This document shows, piece after piece, positions 38,755 to 47,674 of a stretch of DNA of 64,000 nt. Position numbers and translations under genes: made by a program. Numbering within the stretch: position 1 is the stretch's first letter; each line of letters starts with the position of its first letter. This stretch comes from Sphingomonas lacunae. GTDB lineage: Bacteria > Pseudomonadota > Alphaproteobacteria > Sphingomonadales > Sphingomonadaceae. Under the pieces are notes generated by a model, which saw nothing but the letters and a program-made list of their open reading frames with translations, did no database searches and was not told the origin of the DNA. The stretch is taken from NCBI RefSeq assembly GCF_012979535.1, contig NZ_CP053015.1, positions 186,001 through 250,000 of the forward strand, written 5' to 3'.

Positions 38755-40248
38755 TCAGGTCAGTGCCTTGAGCCTCGCGGCGATATGGCTTTCGAGCGCA
38801 GCAAACCCAGCACTGTCAAGCTTGAGCCCCAGCTTCGTTCGCCGCCACAGCACATCCTCGGCACTGCGCGCCCATTCATGGTCGATCAGCCAATCGACTT
38901 CCGCCCCGGTCAGGCCAGCACCGAAATGCGGGCCAAGCGCGTTGAGGCTGCTGGCATCGCCCAGCCAACGCCGGGCGAGTGTACCATAGGCGCGAGCAAT
39001 GCGGTCTGCACTGGCTGCTTCAAGGAACGGATAATCGCGGGCCAGACCCGCGATCTGATCGGCAAGGCCAGTGACGGCAAAATCCCCGCCGGGCAGCGCC
39101 GCCGTCGCCGTCCAGTCCCGGCCGGCCAGTGCCGCCACGTGCGGAGCCAGCAGATCAACTGCATCTTTTGCGAGATGGCGATAGGTGGTGATCTTGCCGC
39201 CAAACACCGAAAGCATGACGGGTGTGCCATCATGCCCGCCATCCACCTCGAACGTATACCCCCGCGTTGCGGCTTCGGGCTTGCCCGAACCGTCATCGAC
39301 CAGCGGTCGGACACCTGAGTAGGTCCAGACAACGTCGGCGCGGGTCAGCTGGGTCCGGAAATAGCCGTTGGTCCCGTCGAGCAGATAGGCGATCTCCTCT
39401 TCGCTCGCTTGCGGTAGCACGCTGGCGTCGGGGTGGTCGCGGTCGGTCGTGCCGATCAGCGTATAATCACGCTCATAGGGAATGGCGAAGAAGATGCGGC
39501 CATCGGGCAACTGGAAGAAATAGGCGTAAGGGTGGTCGAACAGCTTGGGCACGACGATGTGCGAACCACGCACCAGCCGCAGCGCGTGGTTGGATTCCAC
39601 CCGCCCGCGGTCAAACAATTGCAGCACCGATGGGCCGGCGGCGTTGACGATCGCCCGCGCACTGAAATCGCCCGCGCTGGTCGAAATCTGCCAAAGCCCG
39701 TCCTGCTGGCGCATCGCCAAGACCTCGGTCCGGGTCAGAACCGCGGCGCCCCTGTCTGCCGCGTCGCGGGCATTGAGCACGACCAGCCGCGCATCATCGA
39801 CCCAGCCGTCCGAATATTCAAAGCCGGTGGCAAACCCCTCTTGCAGCGGCGCGCCGGCCGGATGCCGGCTGAGGTCCACCGTGCGTGTCGTCGGCAGCAG
39901 CTTGCGACCGCCAATATGATCATAGAGGAACAGGCCGAGGCGCAGCAGCCAGCGTGGCCGCAAGCCCTTGCGATAGGGCAGGACGAAACGCAGCGGATGG
40001 ATGATGTGCGGCGCGATCGCCCACAGCCGCTCACGCTCGGTCAGCGCCTCACGCACCAGACCGAACTCATAATGCTCCAGATAGCGCAGCCCGCCATGGA
40101 TCAGCTTGGTAGAGTTGGACGAGGTCCCTTGCGCGAGATCGCCGCGTTCGAGGAGCAATACCTTGGCCCCACGCCCCTGCGCATCGCGGGCAATCCCGGC
40201 ACCGTTGATCCCGCCGCCAATGACGCAAATGTCAAAGACTTCACTCAA
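38755..40248 (-). CDS. glpD: Aerobic glycerol-3-phosphate dehydrogenase
   Basis: A 497-residue FAD-dependent membrane-associated enzyme that oxidises glycerol 3-phosphate to dihydroxyacetone phosphate and passes electrons to ubiquinone. The N-terminal dinucleotide-binding motif is CVIGGGINGAGIARDAQGRG, followed by LLERGDLAQGTSSNSTKLIHGGLRYLEHYEFGLVREAL, a GlpD hallmark, and later FAIPYERDYTLIGTTD, YSGVRPLVDD and the C-terminal helical domain with RRTKLGL. Its ATG overlaps the Tam41-like gene stop by 4 bp. Complete and unremarkable otherwise. Confidence 0.97.
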   Translation of the reverse strand: MSEVFDICVIGGGINGAGIARDAQGRGAKVLLLERGDLAQGTSSNSTKLIHGGLRYLEHYEFGLVREALTERERLWAIAPHIIHPLRFVLPYRKGLRPRWLLRLGLFLYDHIGGRKLLPTTRTVDLSRHPAGAPLQEGFATGFEYSDGWVDDARLVVLNARDAADRGAAVLTRTEVLAMRQQDGLWQISTSAGDFSARAIVNAAGPSVLQLFDRGRVESNHALRLVRGSHIVVPKLFDHPYAYFFQLPDGRIFFAIPYERDYTLIGTTDRDHPDASVLPQASEEEIAYLLDGTNGYFRTQLTRADVVWTYSGVRPLVDDGSGKPEAATRGYTFEVDGGHDGTPVMLSVFGGKITTYRHLAKDAVDLLAPHVAALAGRDWTATAALPGGDFAVTGLADQIAGLARDYPFLEAASADRIARAYGTLARRWLGDASSLNALGPHFGAGLTGAEVDWLIDHEWARSAEDVLWRRTKLGLKLDSAGFAALESHIAARLKALT

Positions 40249-41120
40249 CGGACTGCTCCCTGTCGCAACAATTTGGGCACCAAGGTGACGGCCGCCAGCA
40301 GGGGGTGCCGCCGTTGCCAGTCAGTAATCACAATCTGCGTACCGGCATGGCGGTTGATCTTCCAGGCGAGATAATCAATCCCTCCGGAAAAGGTGAAGGC
40401 CGCCTTTGCGAGGCGGGCGACGGTCAAAAGCTTGCCTTCGATACGGCGGCGCGGCCATTGGCCACCCTTTGAGTTTCTCGGGATGGCAGCGATGGCTGGC
40501 TCACTGAAACGTTCATATCGATCAGGCTGGGCATCGACCACCGAGGCGGCGCGACCTCCCCGTTCGGCGCGCAGTTCCACTGAATAGGTCAGCGAAAAGG
40601 CCCGACGCCACCAATCGAGCACGGTTTCCCCTTGAACCGCTTCGGCTGCCGCCAACAGGGTAGGCGCAGCGCGTGCTACGGCGGCTATCGCACGATCTGC
40701 GGCCGCCGCATCGCTGCTCCAGACAAGGCGCGATGGCTGCGCAAAGCGCGCCCACACCGAAACGTTGCGGGCTTCAGGCCCATTGAGGCGAAACCAGTCC
40801 TCCTCACTCAGCACAGCATATTTCGCCGCCATACCCTTGTAGGCAAAGGGAAAGACATTGGGCGGGATCAGCCGGTTGGCCCAGGCTAGCCAGCGCCTGG
40901 GATAGGCCGTGCGATAGTCGTCAACGATCAGGTAGAAATCGAGCATCAGCCCGTCGAGTTGTTGCTCCCTGAGGCACGAGCCATAGAAAAGCACGGAGCG
41001 GGCACCCGGATGCTGCGCGGCAATCGCCGCCGCCATTTCCGCCACGATCGGCTGGACCGGTTCGGTCAGTTCAGCGCGGACGAGCGCCAGCAAACGGGAT
41101 TCGGGGGGCGAAACAACCAT
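40245..41120 (-). CDS. Tam41-like nucleotidyltransferase, possible CDP-diacylglycerol synthase
   Basis: A 291-residue protein that looks like the mitochondrial phosphatidate cytidylyltransferase Tam41. Seen directly: SVLFYGSCLREQQ (the YGS of a polymerase-beta-type nucleotidyltransferase, Gly47-Ser48), LMLDFYLIVDDY (acidic strand, Asp61), PPNVFPF and KYAVLSEEDWFRL, then WARFAQPSRLVW; Tam41 has equivalent YGSG, D-L-I-x-V-V, IKYGVVS and AGRLHKPV elements in the same order. Tam41 makes CDP-diacylglycerol from phosphatidate and CTP. That match is from memory and needs alignment. It is encoded in an operon with a lipid kinase, glpD and glpK, which fits a glycerolipid role. A general nucleotidyltransferase is the fallback call. 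Confidence 0.6.
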   Translation of the reverse strand: MVVSPPESRLLALVRAELTEPVQPIVAEMAAAIAAQHPGARSVLFYGSCLREQQLDGLMLDFYLIVDDYRTAYPRRWLAWANRLIPPNVFPFAYKGMAAKYAVLSEEDWFRLNGPEARNVSVWARFAQPSRLVWSSDAAAADRAIAAVARAAPTLLAAAEAVQGETVLDWWRRAFSLTYSVELRAERGGRAASVVDAQPDRYERFSEPAIAAIPRNSKGGQWPRRRIEGKLLTVARLAKAAFTFSGGIDYLAWKINRHAGTQIVITDWQRRHPLLAAVTLVPKLLRQGAVR

Positions 41121-41134
41121 CGACTTTCTATGCC

Positions 41135-42106
41135 TCAGGCGGCCAGCTTGAGGAAGGGGACGGGATTGGTCGATCGCAAGGTTATCGGGTGACCGGTGGT
41201 CGCCTCGAAGATCTCGCCATCGAGGATGACGCTCGACCGCTCACCCTCGATGCAGATGGTGTCGCCCTGTTCGAAATGCAGGCCGTTGACCTTGTCCTTG
41301 CCGAGCACACCAAACAGCGCCACCCGCGCCATGCGAACCAGCGCGCCCAGATCATTGTTGACCGCCAGCAGTTTCATCCGCCCCGGCCCGGCGCCGTCAC
41401 CCGTGCGCGCATTGAACAACAATTTGTCGAGCGTGGTCACAATCAGCACGGCAAAGCGGCCACGGATCGCATCATGGCGGCGGACCGTTACCGTGACCGG
41501 GCTGGATCGTTGCGGAACAAGGCGGCGCAGGCCCGGCACCAGCGACGCGAACGTGGCAATCGCCGCGACAAAATGGGCAAGGCCATTGGGGAGACCGAGC
41601 GGATAAAGGCTGTGCCGGCAGTAGAGGATGGTATCAGCGAGGCCGGCACCTCCAAGGAACATGCCCAGCACAGGCTTGTCGCTGCTGCCGTTCGACAGCG
41701 AAATAAGCTCCCGTTCGACGATATGCCCCGAAAATTGACCATGGGCGGCAAGTCCGACAACATGGTCCAGAGCTTCAAGCGGGTCGCCGGTGGCACCCAG
41801 ATCGAGCGCGATCAAATTGGTCTTGCCATTGGGCAGCACCGCCACCGGCGGCACCTCGCCTTCCGGAAAATGCTTGCCATTATAGAGCTCAGTCAACGCT
41901 GCCTGCACCGTACCGTCGCCACCATTGACGGCGATGACACGGGGCTTCACCAGCGCAATCGATGCCAGTGCAGCACCAATCTGGTCGACATGCTCCACCT
42001 CATAATGGAAAATGTCGGGCCGGCTGGCACAATAGGCGCGGATGCGGGGCAACTGGGCGCGATTGCCCGTCGAACGGGGATTCGACAAGAGGGCAACCGA
42101 TACCAT
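41135..42106 (-). CDS. Diacylglycerol kinase/LCB5 family lipid kinase
   Basis: A 323-residue member of the DAGK/sphingosine kinase catalytic family. The start ATG at 42106 has AGGAGC about 7 bases upstream; the frame extends further left only into the DUF2141 gene. Seen are SNPRSTGNR, the nucleotide-binding VIAVNGGDGTVQAAL, and VLPNGKTNLIALDLG in the place where most members have P-x-G-T-x-N-D; here the motif reads G-K-T-N. GMFLGGAGLAD and LDGEIFE follow in the C-terminal half. The substrate is a lipid, but which one is inferred: diacylglycerol is most likely next to glycerol genes. It begins one base after the DUF2141 stop. Confidence 0.8.
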   Translation of the reverse strand: MVSVALLSNPRSTGNRAQLPRIRAYCASRPDIFHYEVEHVDQIGAALASIALVKPRVIAVNGGDGTVQAALTELYNGKHFPEGEVPPVAVLPNGKTNLIALDLGATGDPLEALDHVVGLAAHGQFSGHIVERELISLSNGSSDKPVLGMFLGGAGLADTILYCRHSLYPLGLPNGLAHFVAAIATFASLVPGLRRLVPQRSSPVTVTVRRHDAIRGRFAVLIVTTLDKLLFNARTGDGAGPGRMKLLAVNNDLGALVRMARVALFGVLGKDKVNGLHFEQGDTICIEGERSSVILDGEIFEATTGHPITLRSTNPVPFLKLAA

Positions 42107-42107
42107 C

Positions 42108-42629
42108 TCAGCTCCTGTTGACCGGCTCGAAGCGCGTTCCGTTGACATAATTGAGCACGACATTGACCCGCACCGGGGCATTATCGACGTTGAACGAGAT
42201 GCGATTGAGGTTCGGCTTCCGACGGAAAACCATGTCGAGCACGCTGACATTGGGGTTGCCGGAAAAGCCGCCGCCATCCGACCGGTCGGAATCACCATTG
42301 CCATTTACATCATGGCGGACCGAGACGAGATAGCGCCCGGCTGAAGTCACCGGTACACAGATCGGCATGTCGCCAGCGCGGCTGACGGGCAAATCAACCC
42401 GGACCAGCCATTGTCGCCGCTCCAGATAAGTCCGCTGATTGGAAGCATAAAGCTGTACCCGGATGGTACCGGTGCGCGCCCGGAATCCTGATACATTGAC
42501 GATGACTGACGCCTCGCCATTCTCGCAACGCGCGGCATGAGGGCCGATGGCAGTCGCCGACGCTGGCACGACCAAAGCCGCGGAAAGCGCCGCGACGAGG
42601 GCTAGGCTGGCAACAGACTTCATCTTCAT
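42108..42629 (-). CDS. Secreted DUF2141-domain protein
   Basis: A 173-residue exported protein. The ATG at 42629 has GGAGAG about 5 bases upstream and starts a signal peptide (MKMKSVASLALVAALSAALVVPASA). The mature protein has the DUF2141 pattern: an Ig-like beta fold with GTIRVQLYAS, ICVPVTSAGRYLVSVRHDVNGNGDSDRSDGGGFSGNP and VNVVLNYVNG. The DVNGNGDSD segment looks like a calcium-binding loop. The role of the family is not known. It is the first gene of the glycerol/glycerolipid operon and leads straight into the lipid kinase gene. Confidence 0.82.
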   Translation of the reverse strand: MKMKSVASLALVAALSAALVVPASATAIGPHAARCENGEASVIVNVSGFRARTGTIRVQLYASNQRTYLERRQWLVRVDLPVSRAGDMPICVPVTSAGRYLVSVRHDVNGNGDSDRSDGGGFSGNPNVSVLDMVFRRKPNLNRISFNVDNAPVRVNVVLNYVNGTRFEPVNRS

Positions 42630-42848
42630 GGTCTCTCCGTGTTGACGGCGTCCGCCTTCCGCCGGTTGGCGGGCAAGCGCACGAGGGACCCCCTTGTTAT
42701 CCCCTCCCCTATCGCGGGACTTTGCGGCCAAATGGGGGCGATGCCGCGGTGGCTTGGTGGCGACCTCCAAAAAGTAGAGTCCGGGCCGGCCTTTGCATCG
42801 GCCCTTTCTCCGCGCCGCGCTTTGGGCTAGGCGATCTGCTCGGAGATA

Positions 42849-44072
42849 TTGACCCTGTTGCGCTTCTTTTCCTGGACAGCGACTGATCGCTACATCGCCC
42901 GGCTGATCGCCGTGCCGCTTGCCGGCACAATGGTTCTGTCGGCGATGCTGCTCGTGCTCGAAAAGATGTTGCGCCTGTTCGACTTCGTGACCACCGAAGG
43001 CGGACCGGTCAGCGTGGTTTTCCGGATGCTGGCAAACCTCATTCCGGAATATCTTTCGCTCGGCATCCCGATTGGCCTGACTCTCGGCATCCTGCTGGCC
43101 TTTCGCAAGCTGGCAACATCGTCCGAGCTGGATGTGCTCAAGGCAGTCGGTCTTGGCTATGGGCAGCTGCTCAAGGCACCTTATGCCTATGCCATCGCCT
43201 TGGCAGCCCTCAATCTTGCCATTGTCGGCTTCATCCAGCCCTATGCCCGTTATGCCTATGAAGGGCTCCAGTTCGAATTGCGATCAGGCGCGCTTGGCGC
43301 CTCGATCAAGGTCGGCGAATTCACATCGCTGGGTCAACGCCTGACGTTGCGGATTGAATCGAGCAGTGACGAAGGGCGCCGATTGGGCGGCATCTTTGCC
43401 CATGCCGTCGCACCCAATGGCCAGACAATTTCGGCCAGCGCGCGCGAAGGCCGCTTTCTCGCGACCGGCGATCCCGACACCATTGTTCTCAGGCTCACTG
43501 ACGGGATGCTGGTGCATGATGCGCCGGGCTTTCCGGCACCGCGTGTCCTCACCTTTTCCTCACATGATTTGCCGATTGATCTGCCCAAGATTGAGGCGTT
43601 CCGGCGCCGCGGCGGTGCAGACCGTGAACTGACCATCCCCGAACTGGCGCAGGTCGGCTCGAGTGAGGCGACCCCCCTTGCCACCAGGCTCGAAACCAGG
43701 GCCAATTTTCATTTCCGCCTTGTTGAAGTGGCGGCGATGCTGGTTCTGCCACTGCTCGCCATCGCCCTGGCTGTGCCGCCTAAACGCTCGACATCGGCGC
43801 TCGGCGTGATGCTGTCGATTGTCATTCTGGTGACCCAGCACAAGCTCAACCAATATGCTGAAAGCTATGGCGCATTGGGCGGCATTGATCCCATTATTGC
43901 CCTGTGGGTGCCCTTTTTCCTGTTCACCGGGATGACATTGTGGATGTTCCACACCTTGGCCTATGTTCCCGGCGGCCAACCAATCGGGGCACTCGAACGC
44001 AGCTTTGCCAAACTCGCCGCCTTCGTGAGCCGGCTGTGGAAACGACGGCCGGGAAGCGGTGAACCATCATGA
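42849..44072 (+). CDS. lptF: LPS export ABC transporter permease LptF
   Basis: A 407-residue permease of the lipopolysaccharide exporter LptB2FG, which extracts LPS from the inner membrane. The start is TTG at 42849 behind CGGAG. It has the six-helix LptF/G architecture: an N-terminal helix (LIAVPLAGTMVLSAMLLVLEKML), PEYLSLGIPIGLTLGILLAFRKLATSSELDVLKAVGLGY, a periplasmic beta-jellyroll domain (about residues 140-260) and C-terminal helices (VAAMLVLPLLAIALAVPP, IDPIIALWVPFFLFTGMTLWMF). It overlaps lptG by 4 bp. The upstream 220 bp to DUF2141 is a divergent promoter region with no recognisable gene. Confidence 0.94.
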   Translation: MTLLRFFSWTATDRYIARLIAVPLAGTMVLSAMLLVLEKMLRLFDFVTTEGGPVSVVFRMLANLIPEYLSLGIPIGLTLGILLAFRKLATSSELDVLKAVGLGYGQLLKAPYAYAIALAALNLAIVGFIQPYARYAYEGLQFELRSGALGASIKVGEFTSLGQRLTLRIESSSDEGRRLGGIFAHAVAPNGQTISASAREGRFLATGDPDTIVLRLTDGMLVHDAPGFPAPRVLTFSSHDLPIDLPKIEAFRRRGGADRELTIPELAQVGSSEATPLATRLETRANFHFRLVEVAAMLVLPLLAIALAVPPKRSTSALGVMLSIVILVTQHKLNQYAESYGALGGIDPIIALWVPFFLFTGMTLWMFHTLAYVPGGQPIGALERSFAKLAAFVSRLWKRRPGSGEPS

Positions 44073-45178
44073 AACTGACCGGATTTTTTCCTTCGCGAAC
44101 ACTCGGTTGGTATGTCGCACGTCTGTTTTTGGTGCGCAGCTTCGTCATCCTTGCCATGCTGGTCGTTGTGCTACAGACGCTCGATCTGTTGGGTGAAAGC
44201 GGCAAGATATTGGCAATTCCCGGCAATACCGACGCCGATGTCTGGCGCTATGCCGGATTGCGCCTGCCCCAGATCATTGCCCGTTTTCTGCCCTTTTCGG
44301 TGCTGCTTGGCACACTCGTGACTCTCGTCACACTTAACCAGAACAGCGAGATCATCTCGATGAAGGCTGGTGGCATGTCGGCGCACCAGATTCTCGCTCC
44401 CCTGATCGTCGCCAGCCTGTTTGTCGCGGGGATCAGTTTCATCTTCAACGAGCGGGTCGTCACCCGCTCAAATGCGGTGCTCAGCGCCTGGCAAAAGGTC
44501 GAATATGCCCGTGTCCCGCCTGATCGTGGGACGCGGGCCAACGTCTGGGTCCGGCTCGACGGCGATTTGATTCACGCCGGGATGGTGAGCGGTCGCGGAG
44601 CAGCGACAGTTCTGCGTGATGTCGAGATTTTCCGCCGACAGGACAATGGCCTGGTTGGCATCATCCGGGCACCCCGCGCCACCTGGGTGAGCGATGGAAG
44701 CACCGGAAGCTGGCGGCTGGAGCAAGCCCGGCAATTTGATGTCGCCAACGGTCAGCTACGCGAAGCCGGCACTGTCATGGCCGCGCAGGGGGTGACACCG
44801 GACCGCTTCACCCTCGCCAATGTCAAAGGCGACGATCTCGACTTCGCGTCACTGCGCGGTGCCATTGCCGAACTGCAAGAGGCTGGCAAACCCACCGGCC
44901 CTCTGGAAGCGGCCTTGTGGCACAAGATCAGCGGGCCGCTCTCTGCCGTGCTGATGCCCCTGCTCGGCGCGGTCGCCGGCTTTGGCCTGGCCCGTTCCGG
45001 TCAGTTGTTCGTTCGTGCCGTCATCGGCATGGCGCTCGGCTTCCTGTTTTTCGTTGCTGACAATTTCGGCCTCGCCATGGGCAATCTCGGCGCCTACCCG
45101 CCACTGCTCGCGGCATGGGGCCCGTTCCTGCTCTTCCTGATGATCGGCGAAATGGTGTTGGTCAGGAGCGAGGAATAG
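44069..45178 (+). CDS. lptG: LPS export ABC transporter permease LptG
   Basis: A 369-residue partner permease of LptF in the LPS exporter. Seen are FFPSRTLGWYVARLFLVRSFVILAMLVVVLQTLDLLGESGK, LPQIIARFLPFSVLLGTLVTLVTLNQNSEIISMKAGGMSAHQIL, a periplasmic jellyroll domain and C-terminal helices (LSAVLMPLLGAVAGFGLARSG, AVIGMALGFLFFVADNFGLAMGNLGAYPPLLAAWGPF). It starts at an ATGA overlap with lptF, so translation is coupled. lptA, lptB and lptC are not in the window. It converges on the desaturase gene with 6 bp between stops. Confidence 0.94.
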   Translation: MKLTGFFPSRTLGWYVARLFLVRSFVILAMLVVVLQTLDLLGESGKILAIPGNTDADVWRYAGLRLPQIIARFLPFSVLLGTLVTLVTLNQNSEIISMKAGGMSAHQILAPLIVASLFVAGISFIFNERVVTRSNAVLSAWQKVEYARVPPDRGTRANVWVRLDGDLIHAGMVSGRGAATVLRDVEIFRRQDNGLVGIIRAPRATWVSDGSTGSWRLEQARQFDVANGQLREAGTVMAAQGVTPDRFTLANVKGDDLDFASLRGAIAELQEAGKPTGPLEAALWHKISGPLSAVLMPLLGAVAGFGLARSGQLFVRAVIGMALGFLFFVADNFGLAMGNLGAYPPLLAAWGPFLLFLMIGEMVLVRSEE

Positions 45179-45184
45179 GACAGT

Positions 45185-46300
45185 TCAACGACCCTGTTTG
45201 AGCGTGCTGGCGAACAGCTGAGCCAACAGGCCCGGCAGTCCGGCGTAGCTTGCCTTGTGATAGCTGCTCTCGGCTCCAAGCGCCTTGCTCAACCGCCGGT
45301 GCGCTTCACCCAGCGAATGATAGGGCAGCCCCGGCAACAGATGGTGCAAGGCATGATAACGCAGGCCAACCGGCGCCCACAGCGCCGGCAAAATCCCCGG
45401 CTCCGGCACATTGACGCTGTCGAGATACTGCTGCGTCACACTCATCTCTTCGCCACCATTTTCCCACAAATGGGCAACAAGCGTCCTGATCTGGTTAAGC
45501 ACCACCGATCCGGAAACAATCGCCAGCATGATGGCAAAATCGCGCAGCGGCAGCGTGCCCGTTGCCACCATCGCGATGAGCGTTATCGCCCACACGCTGG
45601 CCGCCACTTCGGTGATCAGCCACTTCCGCCGTGCTTCGCCTTCGGGCATCTTGCGGCGCCAGGCAGGATTGATGACCAGCCCTGAATAACGCTCGACCAA
45701 AAGACGACGCAACGGCGGGATAAACAGGGATAGCGGTCCCAACAAACCGTAGCGCAACAGCAAAGCCAAGGGACCGAGCACCGCCACCAGCGTGAACAGC
45801 GGCAACGTCCATGGCTTCATCAGGGCCAGCGGCAGATATTCGGGGTCCTCGATGGTGCCATAGCGTTTGCGCATGTGGTGGATGTTGTGGATGCCTTCAT
45901 ACATGAACGATGGCATCAACAGCGGCACGCCGACGACAATATGCCAAGCAGTCCAGAAACCCGGCACGGCTGACAGCCGCATATGCGTGATTTCGTGGAT
46001 GAACAGGCCCGCCCGGTAGAGGGCGAGAACCGAAATGATCGCAGCGGCAATCATCAGCGGAACCGACGATGTCATTACCGCTACAGCCATCGCGCCATAG
46101 CCGACTGTCGCAGATCCAAGCATGTCTGGCCAATAGATGGAGGCTCTGGGCGTATTGAGATCTCGCGTCAGCTCGGCGGCGGCGCGGATCATCGCCATAT
46201 CCTCGCCGCGGGCGGCAGAGGCTGCTCCCGGAACAGACGCCTGTGCAGGCACCTCGGCGGACGGGGCAATGGAACGGGCAAAGGCAGGCGACTGGTTCAT
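45185..46300 (-). CDS. Membrane fatty acid desaturase
   Basis: A 371-residue di-iron integral membrane desaturase. The three histidine boxes are present: HEITH at about 102-106, HNIHH in EGIHNIHHMRKRYG, and HALHH in RYHALHHLLPGLPYHS, with hydrophobic helices between them. These coordinate the two irons of acyl-lipid or acyl-CoA desaturases. The N-terminus is rich in Ala and Pro and probably cytoplasmic. The product class (delta-9, or another lipid modification) cannot be fixed. It is divergent from an acetyltransferase-like gene, with a 205-bp gap between them. Confidence 0.88.
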   Translation of the reverse strand: MNQSPAFARSIAPSAEVPAQASVPGAASAARGEDMAMIRAAAELTRDLNTPRASIYWPDMLGSATVGYGAMAVAVMTSSVPLMIAAAIISVLALYRAGLFIHEITHMRLSAVPGFWTAWHIVVGVPLLMPSFMYEGIHNIHHMRKRYGTIEDPEYLPLALMKPWTLPLFTLVAVLGPLALLLRYGLLGPLSLFIPPLRRLLVERYSGLVINPAWRRKMPEGEARRKWLITEVAASVWAITLIAMVATGTLPLRDFAIMLAIVSGSVVLNQIRTLVAHLWENGGEEMSVTQQYLDSVNVPEPGILPALWAPVGLRYHALHHLLPGLPYHSLGEAHRRLSKALGAESSYHKASYAGLPGLLAQLFASTLKQGR

Positions 46301-46505
46301 CGTGGGTCCTTGTCGAAACTCCCCCGGACGAAATCAACCATTTATGGCTGTTTGTCGGGGATCGCTAAGCCCGGTTCATGGCAGCATCAAGGCAAGCGAT
46401 GGGCACTCCAGCGGCGACTTGCCGCACGGCTACCCTTGCTCTAGGCCTTCGCTGCATTCACCTTTTGCCGACTGCGTCGGCGGCATAGCATGGGACAGAG
46501 ATGGG

Positions 46506-47663
46506 ATGGCAGCGTCGGAAATCCAGATCGTCAAGGTCTCCAGCAAGACCGATCGCCGCGAATTTGTTGAGCTGACTTATCGCCTGAACCGAGGCAATCC
46601 CAACTGGGTTCCGCCATTGAAGATGGAGGTTTACGGCCTCCTCGACTCAAAGAAAAACCCCTGGTTCGGCCATGGCCAGGCACAGCTTTTCCTCGCCCGG
46701 AGGGACGAACGCACAGTCGGCCGGATTTGCGCCCACATTGATTTCCTGGCCCATGAACAACCTGTTGAACAGGGGTTCGGTCCAGGCACCGGCTTCTGGG
46801 GCCTGTTCGAGGCAGAGGATGACACGGTCGCCGCTGCCCTTCTCGATACCGCCGAACAGTGGCTCCGTGCCGAAGGCATGAACAAGATGATCGGACCGGT
46901 CAGCCTGTCGATGTGGGATGAACCCGGGCTGCTGGTTGGCGGATTCGACAATCCGCCGACGATCATGATGGGCTATAATATCGATGCCTATCAGGACTGG
47001 GTCGAAGCGCACGGCCATGCAGGCGTACAGGACCTGTACACCTATGGCATCAGCATCGACGACGGCCTGCCCGAACTTGCCAATCGCATTGTCGCCATGG
47101 GCGAAAAGGCCGGCAAGATCACCATCCGCAAGGCTGACAAGAGCCGCTTTGATGAGGAAGCCAAGCTGCTGCTCGGAATTCTCAACAATGCGTGGAGCGA
47201 CAATTGGGGGTTCGTGCCGCTGACCGACGCTGAAATTGCCTATGCGGGCAAAAAGCTGAAGGATGTCGTCTATGAGGATCTTGTCCGCTTCGCGATGATC
47301 GATGGGGAAACGGTGGCCTTCATGATGACCCTGCCCGACCTCAACGAAAAGCTGCGCGATTTTGACGGCTCACTGTTTCCGTTCAACTGGGCCCGGCTGT
47401 TGTGGTGGATGCGAGCGCCCAAGGTCAGGACGATGCGCGTGCCGCTGATGGGCGTTGTCAAACATCTGCAGGGCAGCCGCACCGCCAGCCAGCTCGCTCT
47501 GATGCTTGTCGAATATATCCGCCGCGACGCGGTCGGCAATTTCGGCGCCACCCATGGCGATTTCGGCTGGGTCCTCGCCAGCAACCGCGGCATGACCAGC
47601 GTCGGCGAAGCGGTTGGCGGGACGATCGACAAGACCTATCGCATCTACCAGAAGATGATCTGA
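46506..47663 (+). CDS. GNAT-like N-acetyltransferase family protein, unknown substrate
   Basis: A 385-residue soluble protein. The ATG at 46506 is the first in the frame close to family similarity; the frame continues upstream through the divergent desaturase gene without resemblance. It has an N-terminal segment EFVELTYRLNRGNPNWVPPLKMEVYGLLDSKKNPWFGHGQAQLFLARR and VGRICAHIDFLAHEQ, then IGPVSLSMWDEPGLLVGGFDNPPTIMMGYN, features of a conserved GNAT-related family seen in alphaproteobacteria (YghO-like), and a C-terminal GATHGDFGWVLASNRGMTSVGEAVGGTIDKTYRIYQK. No substrate is established. It appears as a single gene. Confidence 0.75.
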   Translation: MAASEIQIVKVSSKTDRREFVELTYRLNRGNPNWVPPLKMEVYGLLDSKKNPWFGHGQAQLFLARRDERTVGRICAHIDFLAHEQPVEQGFGPGTGFWGLFEAEDDTVAAALLDTAEQWLRAEGMNKMIGPVSLSMWDEPGLLVGGFDNPPTIMMGYNIDAYQDWVEAHGHAGVQDLYTYGISIDDGLPELANRIVAMGEKAGKITIRKADKSRFDEEAKLLLGILNNAWSDNWGFVPLTDAEIAYAGKKLKDVVYEDLVRFAMIDGETVAFMMTLPDLNEKLRDFDGSLFPFNWARLLWWMRAPKVRTMRVPLMGVVKHLQGSRTASQLALMLVEYIRRDAVGNFGATHGDFGWVLASNRGMTSVGEAVGGTIDKTYRIYQKMI

Positions 47664-47674
47664 CACCCCGCTCG

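Noticed and set aside
46137..46505. N-terminal extension of the acetyltransferase-like gene back into the desaturase gene
   Set aside because: The extra residues are antisense to the desaturase, lack similarity and would give a 508-residue protein; the ATG at 46506 fits the family.
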